Part shown: in pieces, positions 7,880 through 13,041 of the stretch
Layout: each line of letters starts with the position of its first letter
Position numbering within the stretch: the stretch's first letter is position 1
Assembly: GCA_937893735.1 (NCBI GenBank)
Contig: CALBGD010000168.1
Coordinates: 1-13,041 of the forward strand
Source: an uncultured Clostridia bacterium
GTDB lineage: Bacteria; Bacillota; Clostridia; Oscillospirales; Ruminococcaceae
Length of the DNA stretch: 13,041 nt
Reading direction: 5' to 3'
Notes under the pieces: model-generated
Told to the model about the DNA's origin: nothing
Seen by the model: the letters and a program-made list of their open reading frames with translations, nothing else
Database searches by the model: none
Program-made: the position numbers and the translations under genes

Positions 7880-9118
7880 TTACTCTGCGTTCAGCCGGAG
7901 CACCACCAGCGTGCGGTCGTCAAAGCTGCCGCGCTCGTTGTAGTTATCCAGCCATGCGAGGAGTCTGTCCTGCGGCTGTCTGCCGAGGGATATGCCGTAA
8001 GCCTCCAGAGAATGAGGTTTCAGCTCCCCGCGCCGCTCCCAGAGCTCGTTCATCGCTTCGTCTGAGCCGTCCCGCATTAGCTGCTTCGCATACTGAAGCG
8101 CCACGGAGCGCTGCTCCATGCTGACGGAGGGGTATCTCACCGGCTCCGGGGGCTGCGGCTCTCCACATTCGCCCTCCATCGGGAGTATCCCGTTAAGGCA
8201 GAGGTCGAGGTAAAGCCGCTTCATCATCGGCTGAGCCGGGAAATAATCGTCCGCGACTCCGTCGCTCATAAGCATTAATATGTCTGACTTTCCGCGGCTT
8301 ATGCGGGTCTTGCCTGAAATAACGCCGTCGGAAACCGTTTTCTCCGTCAGGAACTCCGTTTCGCCGGAATACGCGCCGCTGTCCGCCTCCCCGAGAAGCC
8401 GGAAGCAGCTCCCGCTGTCAGCCCTGCTGTCTATGGCGCAGATACAGCCGTCGCCTATCTGCACGGACATAACGAAAGTCTGCCTTTCGCCGTCTATCTC
8501 CAGCGGAACAGCCACAGCCGCAAGGAATGTCGAGCCGAGGTCCCCCACTGCCGGAGCCCTGCCCAACGCCTTTGTATACACCGGGTCGCGCTCTAAAGCG
8601 GAGTGCTTCTTCACCACCGCGTCATACGCCGCCCGCGCCGAATCCCTTATCAGCGGAGCCATCACGCCGCACGCGGTCATGAATTCCTGACCGCCTATCT
8701 CAGAGGAAAGCTGCCGCTTTATCTCCGTGGCGCTTTCCATCAGCGCCGAAAGCTTTTCTTTCAGGAAATCCACCGCCGCCGAACACGCGACCCGCGCCCC
8801 TATGCGCGAAAGCGGTCTGGAGCCCGCTCCGTCCGCCACAACGGCGATAACGCAGCCACCCGCCGCCCCGGTCTCGAACCAGTCGTCGCAGTTGGTGCCC
8901 TCGTGCTTGTGCTTCTTTCCGCGGGCGCGCGCCCCGATGACCTCGCAGCCGCATTCCCGCGCATATTTGCTGTGATATTCGGTGTGGAGCTCCGTGCCGT
9001 CCTCAACAACGGTGCGGTAGCGCCATATCCCGGCGGTGTGCTGCATAACGTCCGAGTCGGAGAGCTTTTTCTCCGGTGCCGCAAGCGGTACGGACTGCGC
9101 AGCCTCCGGCGAGAACAC
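7880..9118 (-). CDS. PP2C-family protein phosphatase of the TPK triad
   Basis: A 412-residue PP2C/PPM metal-dependent Ser/Thr phosphatase. Core motifs: NCDDW (76-80), VADGAGS (94-100, metal-binding Asp96), GSTF (195-198), IGDG (221-224), SDG (285-287, Asp286) and DDRT (400-403). The metal-binding aspartates are all present, so it is expected to be active. An N-terminal tail of about 60 residues precedes the core, and roughly 110 residues, rich in Pro and charged helices, separate SDG from DDRT, a long insertion for this family. It is cytoplasmic with no membrane span. The start is GTG at 9118: AAAGGA lies seven bases upstream, and no in-frame ATG exists before the upstream stop codon at 9149-9151. 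It lies 38 bases after terY and 100 before the kinase, and should reverse phosphorylation made by that kinase; the pairing is established for TPK triads, the target is not known. Confidence 0.93.
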   Translation of the reverse strand: MFSPEAAQSVPLAAPEKKLSDSDVMQHTAGIWRYRTVVEDGTELHTEYHSKYARECGCEVIGARARGKKHKHEGTNCDDWFETGAAGGCVIAVVADGAGSRPLSRIGARVACSAAVDFLKEKLSALMESATEIKRQLSSEIGGQEFMTACGVMAPLIRDSARAAYDAVVKKHSALERDPVYTKALGRAPAVGDLGSTFLAAVAVPLEIDGERQTFVMSVQIGDGCICAIDSRADSGSCFRLLGEADSGAYSGETEFLTEKTVSDGVISGKTRISRGKSDILMLMSDGVADDYFPAQPMMKRLYLDLCLNGILPMEGECGEPQPPEPVRYPSVSMEQRSVALQYAKQLMRDGSDEAMNELWERRGELKPHSLEAYGISLGRQPQDRLLAWLDNYNERGSFDDRTLVVLRLNAE

Positions 9119-9156
9119 CGCGGTATCCTTTATCTCATTGTCCAGGGCTCACCCCG

Positions 9157-9798
9157 TCAGGGAACTATAACAAATCCCTGTGGAGGAGGCGGGAGCTGCA
9201 CAGCCTCTCCGGGCTTTGCGTCAATGCTCTTGGAGGACGCCTTGACCGAGCTTGAAACCCACGCGAAGAACGCTGCAAGGTCGCCCGCCGTGAGGTTGTT
9301 CATCATCAGGACGTTGTTGGTTATCTTGCGGAGCGTGTTGGTGTTTGCGTTGGCTCCCGCCGCGCAGGCGATGATGTTGCCGTAGGAAACCTGCTTGAGC
9401 GCGTCTATTCCGTCGTCGAGGTTATCCGTGGGGGCTCCGTCCGTGAGGAGGAACACCAGCGGCTTCCAGTCGCCCTTCTGGGTGGCGGTGGAGGTGCGCA
9501 CCTCGTTCTTTATACAGTCCGCGAGGACGCACAGCGCCCCGCCGAGCGCGGTGGCTCCGCCTGCGGTGAGCTCCGGCTCCTTAAAGAGCATGAGCTCCGT
9601 CAGCGGGGATATCTGCCGCGCGGTGCTGTTGAATGTAATTACTGAAAGGCAGGCGGTCTCGAGAGCCTGCGGGTCTCCCTTGAGCTCCGTCAGCAGAGCC
9701 TTTATTCCCTGCCGTACTGCCTCGATGGGTTCGCCGGACATGGAGCCGGAGCAGTCCAGAAGCAGGTAGACAGGTAACCTTCTGATATAATCGGACAT
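9157..9798 (-). CDS. terY: TerY-like von Willebrand factor A domain protein
   Basis: A 213-residue, essentially single-domain VWA protein. The metal-ion-dependent adhesion site is complete: DCSGS (15-19), Thr83 in GGATALGG, and TDGAPTD (119-125). VWA domains of this type bind Mg2+ or Mn2+ and act as scaffolds; TerY is the first member of the TerY-phosphatase-kinase triad. No signal peptide or membrane span is present, and the tail is Pro-rich (QLPPPPQG). The open frame extends to an upstream ATG at 9837, but AGGA is directly adjacent to that codon, whereas the ATG at 9798 has GGAGGG seven bases before it and begins exactly where the VWA fold begins, so 9798 was chosen. It is the promoter-proximal gene of the operon, with the consensus promoter at 9916-9944 and the phosphatase gene 38 bases downstream. 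Confidence 0.93.
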   Translation of the reverse strand: MSDYIRRLPVYLLLDCSGSMSGEPIEAVRQGIKALLTELKGDPQALETACLSVITFNSTARQISPLTELMLFKEPELTAGGATALGGALCVLADCIKNEVRTSTATQKGDWKPLVFLLTDGAPTDNLDDGIDALKQVSYGNIIACAAGANANTNTLRKITNNVLMMNNLTAGDLAAFFAWVSSSVKASSKSIDAKPGEAVQLPPPPQGFVIVP

Positions 9799-9819
9799 AA
9801 TATTACCCTCCGTAGTATT

Positions 9820-9835
9820 GCCGTAAATTTGCGGC
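9820..9835. promoter_or_regulatory. Near-palindrome in the ter operon leader
   Basis: GCCGTAAATTTGCGGC on the plus strand is a 16-base dyad with a single mismatched pair around an AAATTT centre. It lies about 10 bases upstream of the terY ribosome site and about 75 bases downstream of the predicted transcription start. It could be a regulator binding site or an RNA fold affecting terY translation. No match to a named operator is claimed. Confidence 0.35.
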
Positions 9836-9915
9836 ATTCCTTGGCGCAGAGCGCCGGGTCAGTGTTCTGGAAATCTTTTCTAGCCAGCAAGCAATTCTTT
9901 GCCAGCTTAATGTTA

Positions 9916-9944
9916 ATTATACCCGAAAAACAGTGCGTTGTCAA
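9916..9944 (-). promoter_or_regulatory. Consensus sigma-A type promoter of the ter operon
   Basis: On the minus strand TTGACA (9939-9944) and TATAAT (9916-9921) are separated by exactly 17 bases, a perfect vegetative consensus. The start of transcription is expected near 9909, giving a leader of about 110 bases before terY. A second TTGACA (9954-9959) lies 15 bases upstream of the first; the doubled hexamer may mark a repeated binding site. A perfect promoter for a stress operon suggests that a repressor or leader-level control keeps it low; that is inference. Confidence 0.85.
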
Positions 9945-9994
9945 TATGGATTGTGTCAAGTTCTTTAAATGGGGGGCGTTAAAGGGGGAATGAG

Positions 9995-10036
9995 CGCTGC
10001 GCAACAAAGTGCGGGAGGGGCAAGCCCCTCCCCTAC
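9995..10036 (+). repeat. 42-bp hairpin repeat, copy 1
   Basis: The core GGGAGGGGCAAGCCCCTCCC (10013-10032) is a perfect 9-bp stem with a 2-base gap. The 42-bp element matches the reverse complement of 12959-13000 at 39 of 42 positions; the three differences are consecutive (ACA versus TAT). GC-rich elements of this kind are often dispersed in many intergenic copies in related genomes. It lies downstream of ybaK and upstream of the ter promoter, so it could serve as transcript 3'-end structure. Confidence 0.85.
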
Positions 10037-10141
10037 GGATACACGCGTTCAATCCCCCGATTCCCAAAACCGGAAACCATGCCGTACCCTAAAAGCACAC
10101 AGAAACGCCGCAAGAGCCGGATAACCATTCACCCTGCTGAA

Positions 10142-10627
10142 TTACTCCGCGATGATATCCTCAAACACCGCATTGCACGACTTCGCGAGGTCAGCCGGGT
10201 TAAGCTCAAGCTGTGTGCCGAGCTTTCCGCCGCTGATTATAACGTGCTCGAAATTCTGAGCCGTGCTGTGTATGACGGTCTTGTACTGCTTTTTCATGCC
10301 GATGGGGGTGCAGCCTCCGCGGATATAACCCGTGACTGCGTTTATATCCTTGACGTGCACCATCTCCAGCGACTTCTCCCCGACTGCGCGGGCGCATTTC
10401 TTCATGTCAAGCTCCTTGTCCACAGGGAGGGCGAAAACGTAGTAGTTTCCGCTCTTTCCCACCGTAACGAGGGTCTTGAAGCAGCTGTCGCAGCTCTCGC
10501 CGAGGAGATTCGCGATGTGCACTCCGTCTATGAATTCATCGCACTCGTACAGATGGACCTTGTAGGGGAGCTTCATCTTGTCAAGAATGCGCATTGCGTT
10601 GGTCTTTACTTCTTTTTCCTTTGCCAT
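10142..10627 (-). CDS. ybaK: YbaK/EbsC-family Cys-tRNA(Pro) deacylase
   Basis: A 161-residue protein of the YbaK/EbsC family. These enzymes hydrolyse Cys mischarged on tRNA(Pro) (and some Cys-tRNA(Cys)), acting in trans in the cytoplasm to keep translation accurate. Family landmarks are present: CFKTLVTVGKSG (49-60) with the conserved Lys51, YVFALPVDKELD, and the loop TGYIRGGCTPIGMKKQ, followed by the C-terminal block ISGGKLGTQLELNP. The length is normal for the family. The ATG at 10627 has CAGGAG five bases upstream. It follows the terminator of the terD/microprotein unit, so it needs either read-through or its own promoter in 10628-10664; no good promoter was found there. It is not known to belong to the ter pathway and is probably an unrelated neighbour. 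Confidence 0.95.
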   Translation of the reverse strand: MAKEKEVKTNAMRILDKMKLPYKVHLYECDEFIDGVHIANLLGESCDSCFKTLVTVGKSGNYYVFALPVDKELDMKKCARAVGEKSLEMVHVKDINAVTGYIRGGCTPIGMKKQYKTVIHSTAQNFEHVIISGGKLGTQLELNPADLAKSCNAVFEDIIAE

Positions 10628-10663
10628 AATAACTCCTGAATAATATCGTAGAAAATGTCGCAG

Positions 10664-10691
10664 AAAAATTCCGCCCGGCGTATTACCGGGC
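10664..10691 (-). terminator. Intrinsic terminator after the microprotein gene
   Basis: Minus-strand GCCCGG, loop TAATACG, CCGGGC (10673-10691), followed by GGA and then ATTTTT-type uridine-rich sequence (10664-10670). The stem is 6 bp and GC only. It begins 20 bases after the stop of the 44-residue gene and should end the terD-microprotein transcript; the short U-run suggests partial read-through into ybaK. Confidence 0.7.
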
Positions 10692-10711
10692 AGAAAGCTT
10701 ATGATACTTTG

Positions 10712-10846
10712 TTAGATCTCGTCGTCCTCTTCACAGTCAAGGCAGTCTGCGATAGCCTTGTTTCTTGTGAGGAACCATGCAACTCCTGCTGCGGCAGCCG
10801 CTGCCAGTCCGATAATGCCTGCGATAATTACGAGCTTCTTTGTCAT
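10712..10846 (-). CDS. 44-residue single-span membrane microprotein
   Basis: An ATG at 10846, preceded by a perfect AGGAGG eight bases upstream, opens a 44-codon frame ending in TAA. The product begins MTKK, then has one hydrophobic span (about 5-26, Ala/Ile/Gly-rich, ending VAWFL), a short basic patch TRNK, and an acidic tail with a CxxC pair, DCLDCEEDDEI (34-44). By the positive-inside tendency both flanks are ambiguous; the tail is more probably cytoplasmic because of TRNK. It lies 30 bases after the TerD-family gene and before a terminator, so the two form a two-gene unit. I do not recognise a family. The CxxC plus acidic cluster could bind a metal or be redox active (inference). The strong ribosome site, the hydrophobic pattern and the operon placement support it as a real gene. 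Confidence 0.72.
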   Translation of the reverse strand: MTKKLVIIAGIIGLAAAAAAGVAWFLTRNKAIADCLDCEEDDEI

Positions 10847-10876
10847 GATGAATACCTCCTGTACATAAATAAAATA

Positions 10877-11470
10877 TTAGTGCTGATATCTTGCAGCAAG
10901 CTCCGAAATGCTGTTGTCATTCGTGGGCTCGCCGATAGCGCTGAATTTCCACTCGCCGTTGTAGAGATATATCTCACCGAAGATCATCGCCGTCTTGCCG
11001 TCGTAGTTCTCCGAGAGATTATACTTGCACAGCTCCACGCCCCTGTCTGCGTCAACAAGGCGTATGAATGCATTCTTTATCATGCCGAAATGCTGCTTGC
11101 GCTGGAGCGCCTGATAAATATTCACCACGAAAACGATCTTGGAATACTCCGTGCCGAGCTTCGGGAGCTCAACGAGTATCTGCTCGTCGTCGCCGTCGCC
11201 CGCGCCGGTCAGGTTGTCGCCCATGTGGTGTACCGCGCCGCTCCTGTGGGTCAGGTTGCCGAAATATACCACGTCAACCGGGCCGTTCAGCTTTCCCGTC
11301 TGCGCGTTTATCAGGAACGCGGACGCGTCACAGTCTATATCCTCGTGCTTTGAAAAAAGCGAGAACTTCCTCGGAGCTTCGTCCCAGCCAAGTCCTACAA
11401 GTATCGTCTTTAAGCCGGTGTTGCCTTTGGTGAGGTCAACCTTCTGGCCTTTCTGTAAGTTAACTGACAT
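10877..11470 (-). CDS. TerD-family protein with its own promoter
   Basis: A 197-residue TerD-family protein separate from the main ter operon. Landmarks: VNLQKGQKVDLTK (3-15), GLGWD (26-30), IDCDASAFLI (45-54), the intact acidic loop GDNLTGAGDGDDE (84-96) and GEWKFSAIG near the C-terminus. It is more diverged from the 194-residue TerD than a recent duplicate would be: it has a longer loop, WDEAPRKFSLFSKHED, before the first acidic motif, as seen in YceC/TerE-like subgroups. It should bind Ca2+ through the acidic loop and work in the cytoplasm. The ATG at 11470 has GGAGGT five bases upstream, and the promoter is at 11509-11537. The microprotein gene follows after 30 bases, suggesting that the two products work together, perhaps with the membrane peptide as anchor or partner (inference). 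Confidence 0.95.
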   Translation of the reverse strand: MSVNLQKGQKVDLTKGNTGLKTILVGLGWDEAPRKFSLFSKHEDIDCDASAFLINAQTGKLNGPVDVVYFGNLTHRSGAVHHMGDNLTGAGDGDDEQILVELPKLGTEYSKIVFVVNIYQALQRKQHFGMIKNAFIRLVDADRGVELCKYNLSENYDGKTAMIFGEIYLYNGEWKFSAIGEPTNDNSISELAARYQH

Positions 11471-11508
11471 ATTTTACCTCCAAAATATTATGAGATACCG
11501 TCACCTAT

Positions 11509-11537
11509 AATATACCACATTCTGCCGGAAAAATCAA
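11509..11537 (-). promoter_or_regulatory. Promoter of the stand-alone terD unit
   Basis: On the minus strand TTGATT (11532-11537) and TATATT (11509-11514) are 17 bases apart, with a TG one base before the -10 box (extended -10, TGGTATATT). Transcription should start near 11502, giving a leader of about 30 bases to the ATG at 11470. It lies in the 119-base gap after the HAD gene, where no clear terminator for that gene was found. Confidence 0.72.
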
Positions 11538-11589
11538 GAGGAATTTATCAAGTGACACAAATGTAATACGATTCGTGAAGTATGCCATC

Positions 11590-12282
11590 TTACAGCCCGC
11601 AAATCGGAATCAGTTCGTCCAGCGTCTTTATCGTGTAGTCCTGACCCTCGCTGAGCCCGCGGTTTTTCCGGTCGATGAGCACCGAGCGGCAGCCCACGTT
11701 CTTTGCGGTCTGTATGTCCTTGGGCTCGTCGCCGACAAAGATGAATTCCCGCTCGTCAGCGCCGAAATGCTGCGCGATGTAATGCACCCCGGCAGGGTTC
11801 GGCTTGCGGAATCCGCAGCTCTGCGAGGAAACGTACAGGTCAAAATACGGCATCAGCTCCGGGAAATAGCTCTTGTGGAGGCTGTCCGGCATTCCCGTGG
11901 CTACGTCGGTCAGCGTGGCTATCTTCCACCCGGCGGAGCGCAGCTTCTCCAGAGTAGGTATCGTCTCCGGGTAGATGAGCGGGGTCAGCTTCATGTCCTC
12001 GAAAAACGCGGATATCACGTCCTCCAGCGAATACGGAAAATCCCAGCCCCTCGCCGCGTCACCGAAAATCTGCTCCGGCGGATAGTCCTTTTCGCGGTAC
12101 TTCACGCGCGGGTTGTACTCCCGCAGGACTTTTATGGACTCCGCGAGCTGTTCGTCCGTCAGCGGAAGTCCCAGCTTTTCCCGGACGTGCCGGAACGCGC
12201 TGTCGTAGTAGTCCATCCAGACGTTCGGCATATTCACATATTCCATCAGTGTGCCGCCGATATCGAAAACTATCACGTTCAT
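11590..12282 (-). CDS. HAD-superfamily hydrolase (class I phosphatase-like)
   Basis: A 230-residue HAD hydrolase, likely acting on a small phosphorylated metabolite in the cytoplasm; the substrate cannot be read from sequence. Motif I is FDIGGTL with nucleophile Asp7 but Gly9 where most phosphatases have a second Asp (DxD). Motif II is TLTD (Thr125), motif III is Lys160 in FRKPNP, and motif IV is GDEPKD (184-189). A helical cap of about 80 residues (15-95) sits between motifs I and II, as in subfamily IA enzymes. The ATG at 12282 has GGAGGG six bases upstream, overlapping the end of the NfeD-like gene with only one base between stop and start, so the two are probably translationally coupled. 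It could be involved in the ter neighbourhood or be a housekeeping phosphatase; neither is shown. Confidence 0.93.
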   Translation of the reverse strand: MNVIVFDIGGTLMEYVNMPNVWMDYYDSAFRHVREKLGLPLTDEQLAESIKVLREYNPRVKYREKDYPPEQIFGDAARGWDFPYSLEDVISAFFEDMKLTPLIYPETIPTLEKLRSAGWKIATLTDVATGMPDSLHKSYFPELMPYFDLYVSSQSCGFRKPNPAGVHYIAQHFGADEREFIFVGDEPKDIQTAKNVGCRSVLIDRKNRGLSEGQDYTIKTLDELIPICGL

Positions 12283-12283
12283 C

Positions 12284-12934
12284 TCATGCCCTCCCTATCT
12301 CGTTCCCGCCGTCCTCCGCGGGCTCCGTATCCGCCGCCTGCGGAGGATTTTCCGGCGCGCCGTTCTCCTCGAATAGTATATCGTAAAAATGCTCCCGCGA
12401 TTCAACGAAGCAGGCGCCGTCCTCGCTGTAAATCACTATCACCGGAGTTCCCGCCGGAAGCTCCCGCCCGTTCGCCGATACCGCCCGGAAATAATACGCC
12501 TGCCTGCCGCGCCTTACGCGTATCTCGCCGTACATATCCTCGGTGATATCCTCCGTGACCTCCGCGTCCATGTTTTCAAGCTCCGATTCCGTAGGTCTGC
12601 CCTGCCTGTGGAGCTTGTTGTACAGCGGGGATATCGCGGTGCTCAGCAGGAAATTGAACGCCAGACCTCCCACCGCCGCGCAGGGAAGCGAGAGCCAGCT
12701 CACGACCCCGGCGAACTCCAGCAGAGCGCCGATGAGCGACCCCACGAACACGAAAACCACCAGCCGGAGCAGGTTCTTCGGGAACACCGTCTGCCACTCG
12801 GCGCGGCTTTTGCGGTGCTCGAAGAGCTCCCCCGCCTGCGGAAAAAGCGGCCGCCCGAAAATCAGCCAGACCGCAAGCTGAAGCAGCAGATAACCTCCGG
12901 ACAGGAACATCAGTATCAAGTAAAAAGTGCGCAC
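12284..12934 (-). CDS. Membrane protein with NfeD-like C-terminal beta domain
   Basis: A 216-residue protein with three predicted membrane spans (about 4-26, 55-77 and 80-100) and a soluble C-terminal part. Residues 124-180 (VTEDITEDMYGEIRV ... PAGTPVIVIYSEDGACFV) resemble the small OB-fold-like domain of NfeD/YuaF proteins, which assist flotillin-type membrane organisation; the match is by pattern only. The last 25 residues are acidic, Pro-rich and probably disordered. The start is GTG at 12934 behind a G-rich site (GGGGGTG); an ATG at 12939 is in another frame and stops quickly. It is coupled to the HAD gene downstream. Its promoter was not found in the window and may lie to the right. Confidence 0.62.
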   Translation of the reverse strand: MRTFYLILMFLSGGYLLLQLAVWLIFGRPLFPQAGELFEHRKSRAEWQTVFPKNLLRLVVFVFVGSLIGALLEFAGVVSWLSLPCAAVGGLAFNFLLSTAISPLYNKLHRQGRPTESELENMDAEVTEDITEDMYGEIRVRRGRQAYYFRAVSANGRELPAGTPVIVIYSEDGACFVESREHFYDILFEENGAPENPPQAADTEPAEDGGNEIGRA

Positions 12935-12958
12935 GACATCACCCCCGGTGTTTTTTAT

Positions 12959-13000
12959 GTAGGGGAGGGGCTTGCCCCTCCCGCACTTATATGCGCAGCG
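12959..13000 (-). repeat. 42-bp hairpin repeat, copy 2 (inverted)
   Basis: Reverse-complement copy of 9995-10036, with the same perfect 9-bp stem core at 12963-12982. It is followed on the plus side by a further hairpin GCGCAGC-GTCCAT-GCTGCGC (12993-13012). It lies about 25 bases upstream of the GTG start of the NfeD-like gene, in what should be that gene's leader or the end of the next transcription unit to the right. Confidence 0.85.
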
Positions 13001-13041
13001 TCCATGCTGCGCTTTTGGTGCGTGGGGACAACCGTCCTGAT

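Larger units (their letters stand above)
9799..10141. other. 343-base intergenic region between ybaK and the ter operon
   Basis: No coding gene is supported here. Reading along the minus strand from ybaK, it holds the tail after the ybaK stop, a GC-rich hairpin repeat (9995-10036), short G/C-rich runs near 9971-9988, a promoter (9916-9944) and a leader of about 110 bases ending at terY. The leader contains a GGCGC-TCT-GCGCC hairpin (9843-9855) and the near-palindrome at 9820-9835. No U-tract terminator for ybaK is obvious; the repeat hairpin is the best candidate for a stop or processing element. Confidence 0.7.

Noticed and set aside
9799..9837. Longer TerY start at ATG 9837
   Set aside because: The ribosome-site-like AGGA touches the ATG, and the extra 13 residues lie outside the VWA fold, whereas ATG 9798 has an ideally spaced GGAGGG.
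9799..9908. yybP-ykoY (Mn2+) riboswitch in the ter leader, suggested by the pump in the operon
   Set aside because: The leader lacks the conserved paired loops I would expect and shows only a short hairpin and a dyad. A covariance-model search would settle it.
9995..13000. Composite transposon or genomic island bounded by the inverted repeats
   Set aside because: No transposase, integrase or target-site duplication is visible, and the repeats are short hairpins typical of dispersed intergenic elements.

Overview
The window looks like a piece of a moderately GC-rich Bacillota chromosome, most likely a Clostridia/Oscillospiraceae (Ruminococcus-like) relative. This is inferred from strong AGGAGG-type ribosome sites, consensus sigma-A type promoters, GC-rich third codon positions and protein families typical of that group; species cannot be read from the sequence alone. 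Every supported gene lies on the minus strand, so transcription runs from right to left. Long open frames on the plus strand are antisense shadows.

Right block (12934 to 10142). A membrane protein with an NfeD-like C-terminal domain is followed, one base after its stop, by a HAD-superfamily hydrolase. Next, under its own promoter (11509-11537), come a TerD-family protein and a previously easy-to-miss 44-residue single-span membrane protein, closed by an intrinsic terminator (10664-10691). Then comes a YbaK/EbsC-type Cys-tRNA(Pro) deacylase.

A 343-base intergenic stretch (9799-10141) holds one copy of a 42-bp hairpin repeat whose inverted twin sits at 12959-13000. It also holds a perfect TTGACA-17-TATAAT promoter and a roughly 110-base leader with a near-palindrome.

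Left block (9798 to the left edge) is one long tellurium-resistance-type (Ter) stress operon. The order is TerY-like VWA protein, PP2C phosphatase, atypical protein kinase with zinc ribbon and FHA-like tail, PMCA-type Ca2+ P-type ATPase, canonical TerD, a fusion protein with a degenerate TerD domain, and a YceG-like protein that runs off the window. The first three form the known TerY-phosphatase-kinase (TPK) triad. Placing the triad next to a calcium pump and calcium-binding TerD proteins suggests a reversible phosphorylation switch coupled to Ca2+ handling during envelope or metal stress; that coupling is inference.

The most unusual items are the TerD fusion whose acidic calcium loop has been lost, the internally duplicated YceG-like protein, the kinase lacking the usual ATP-binding lysine, and the 44-residue membrane microprotein paired with a stand-alone TerD.
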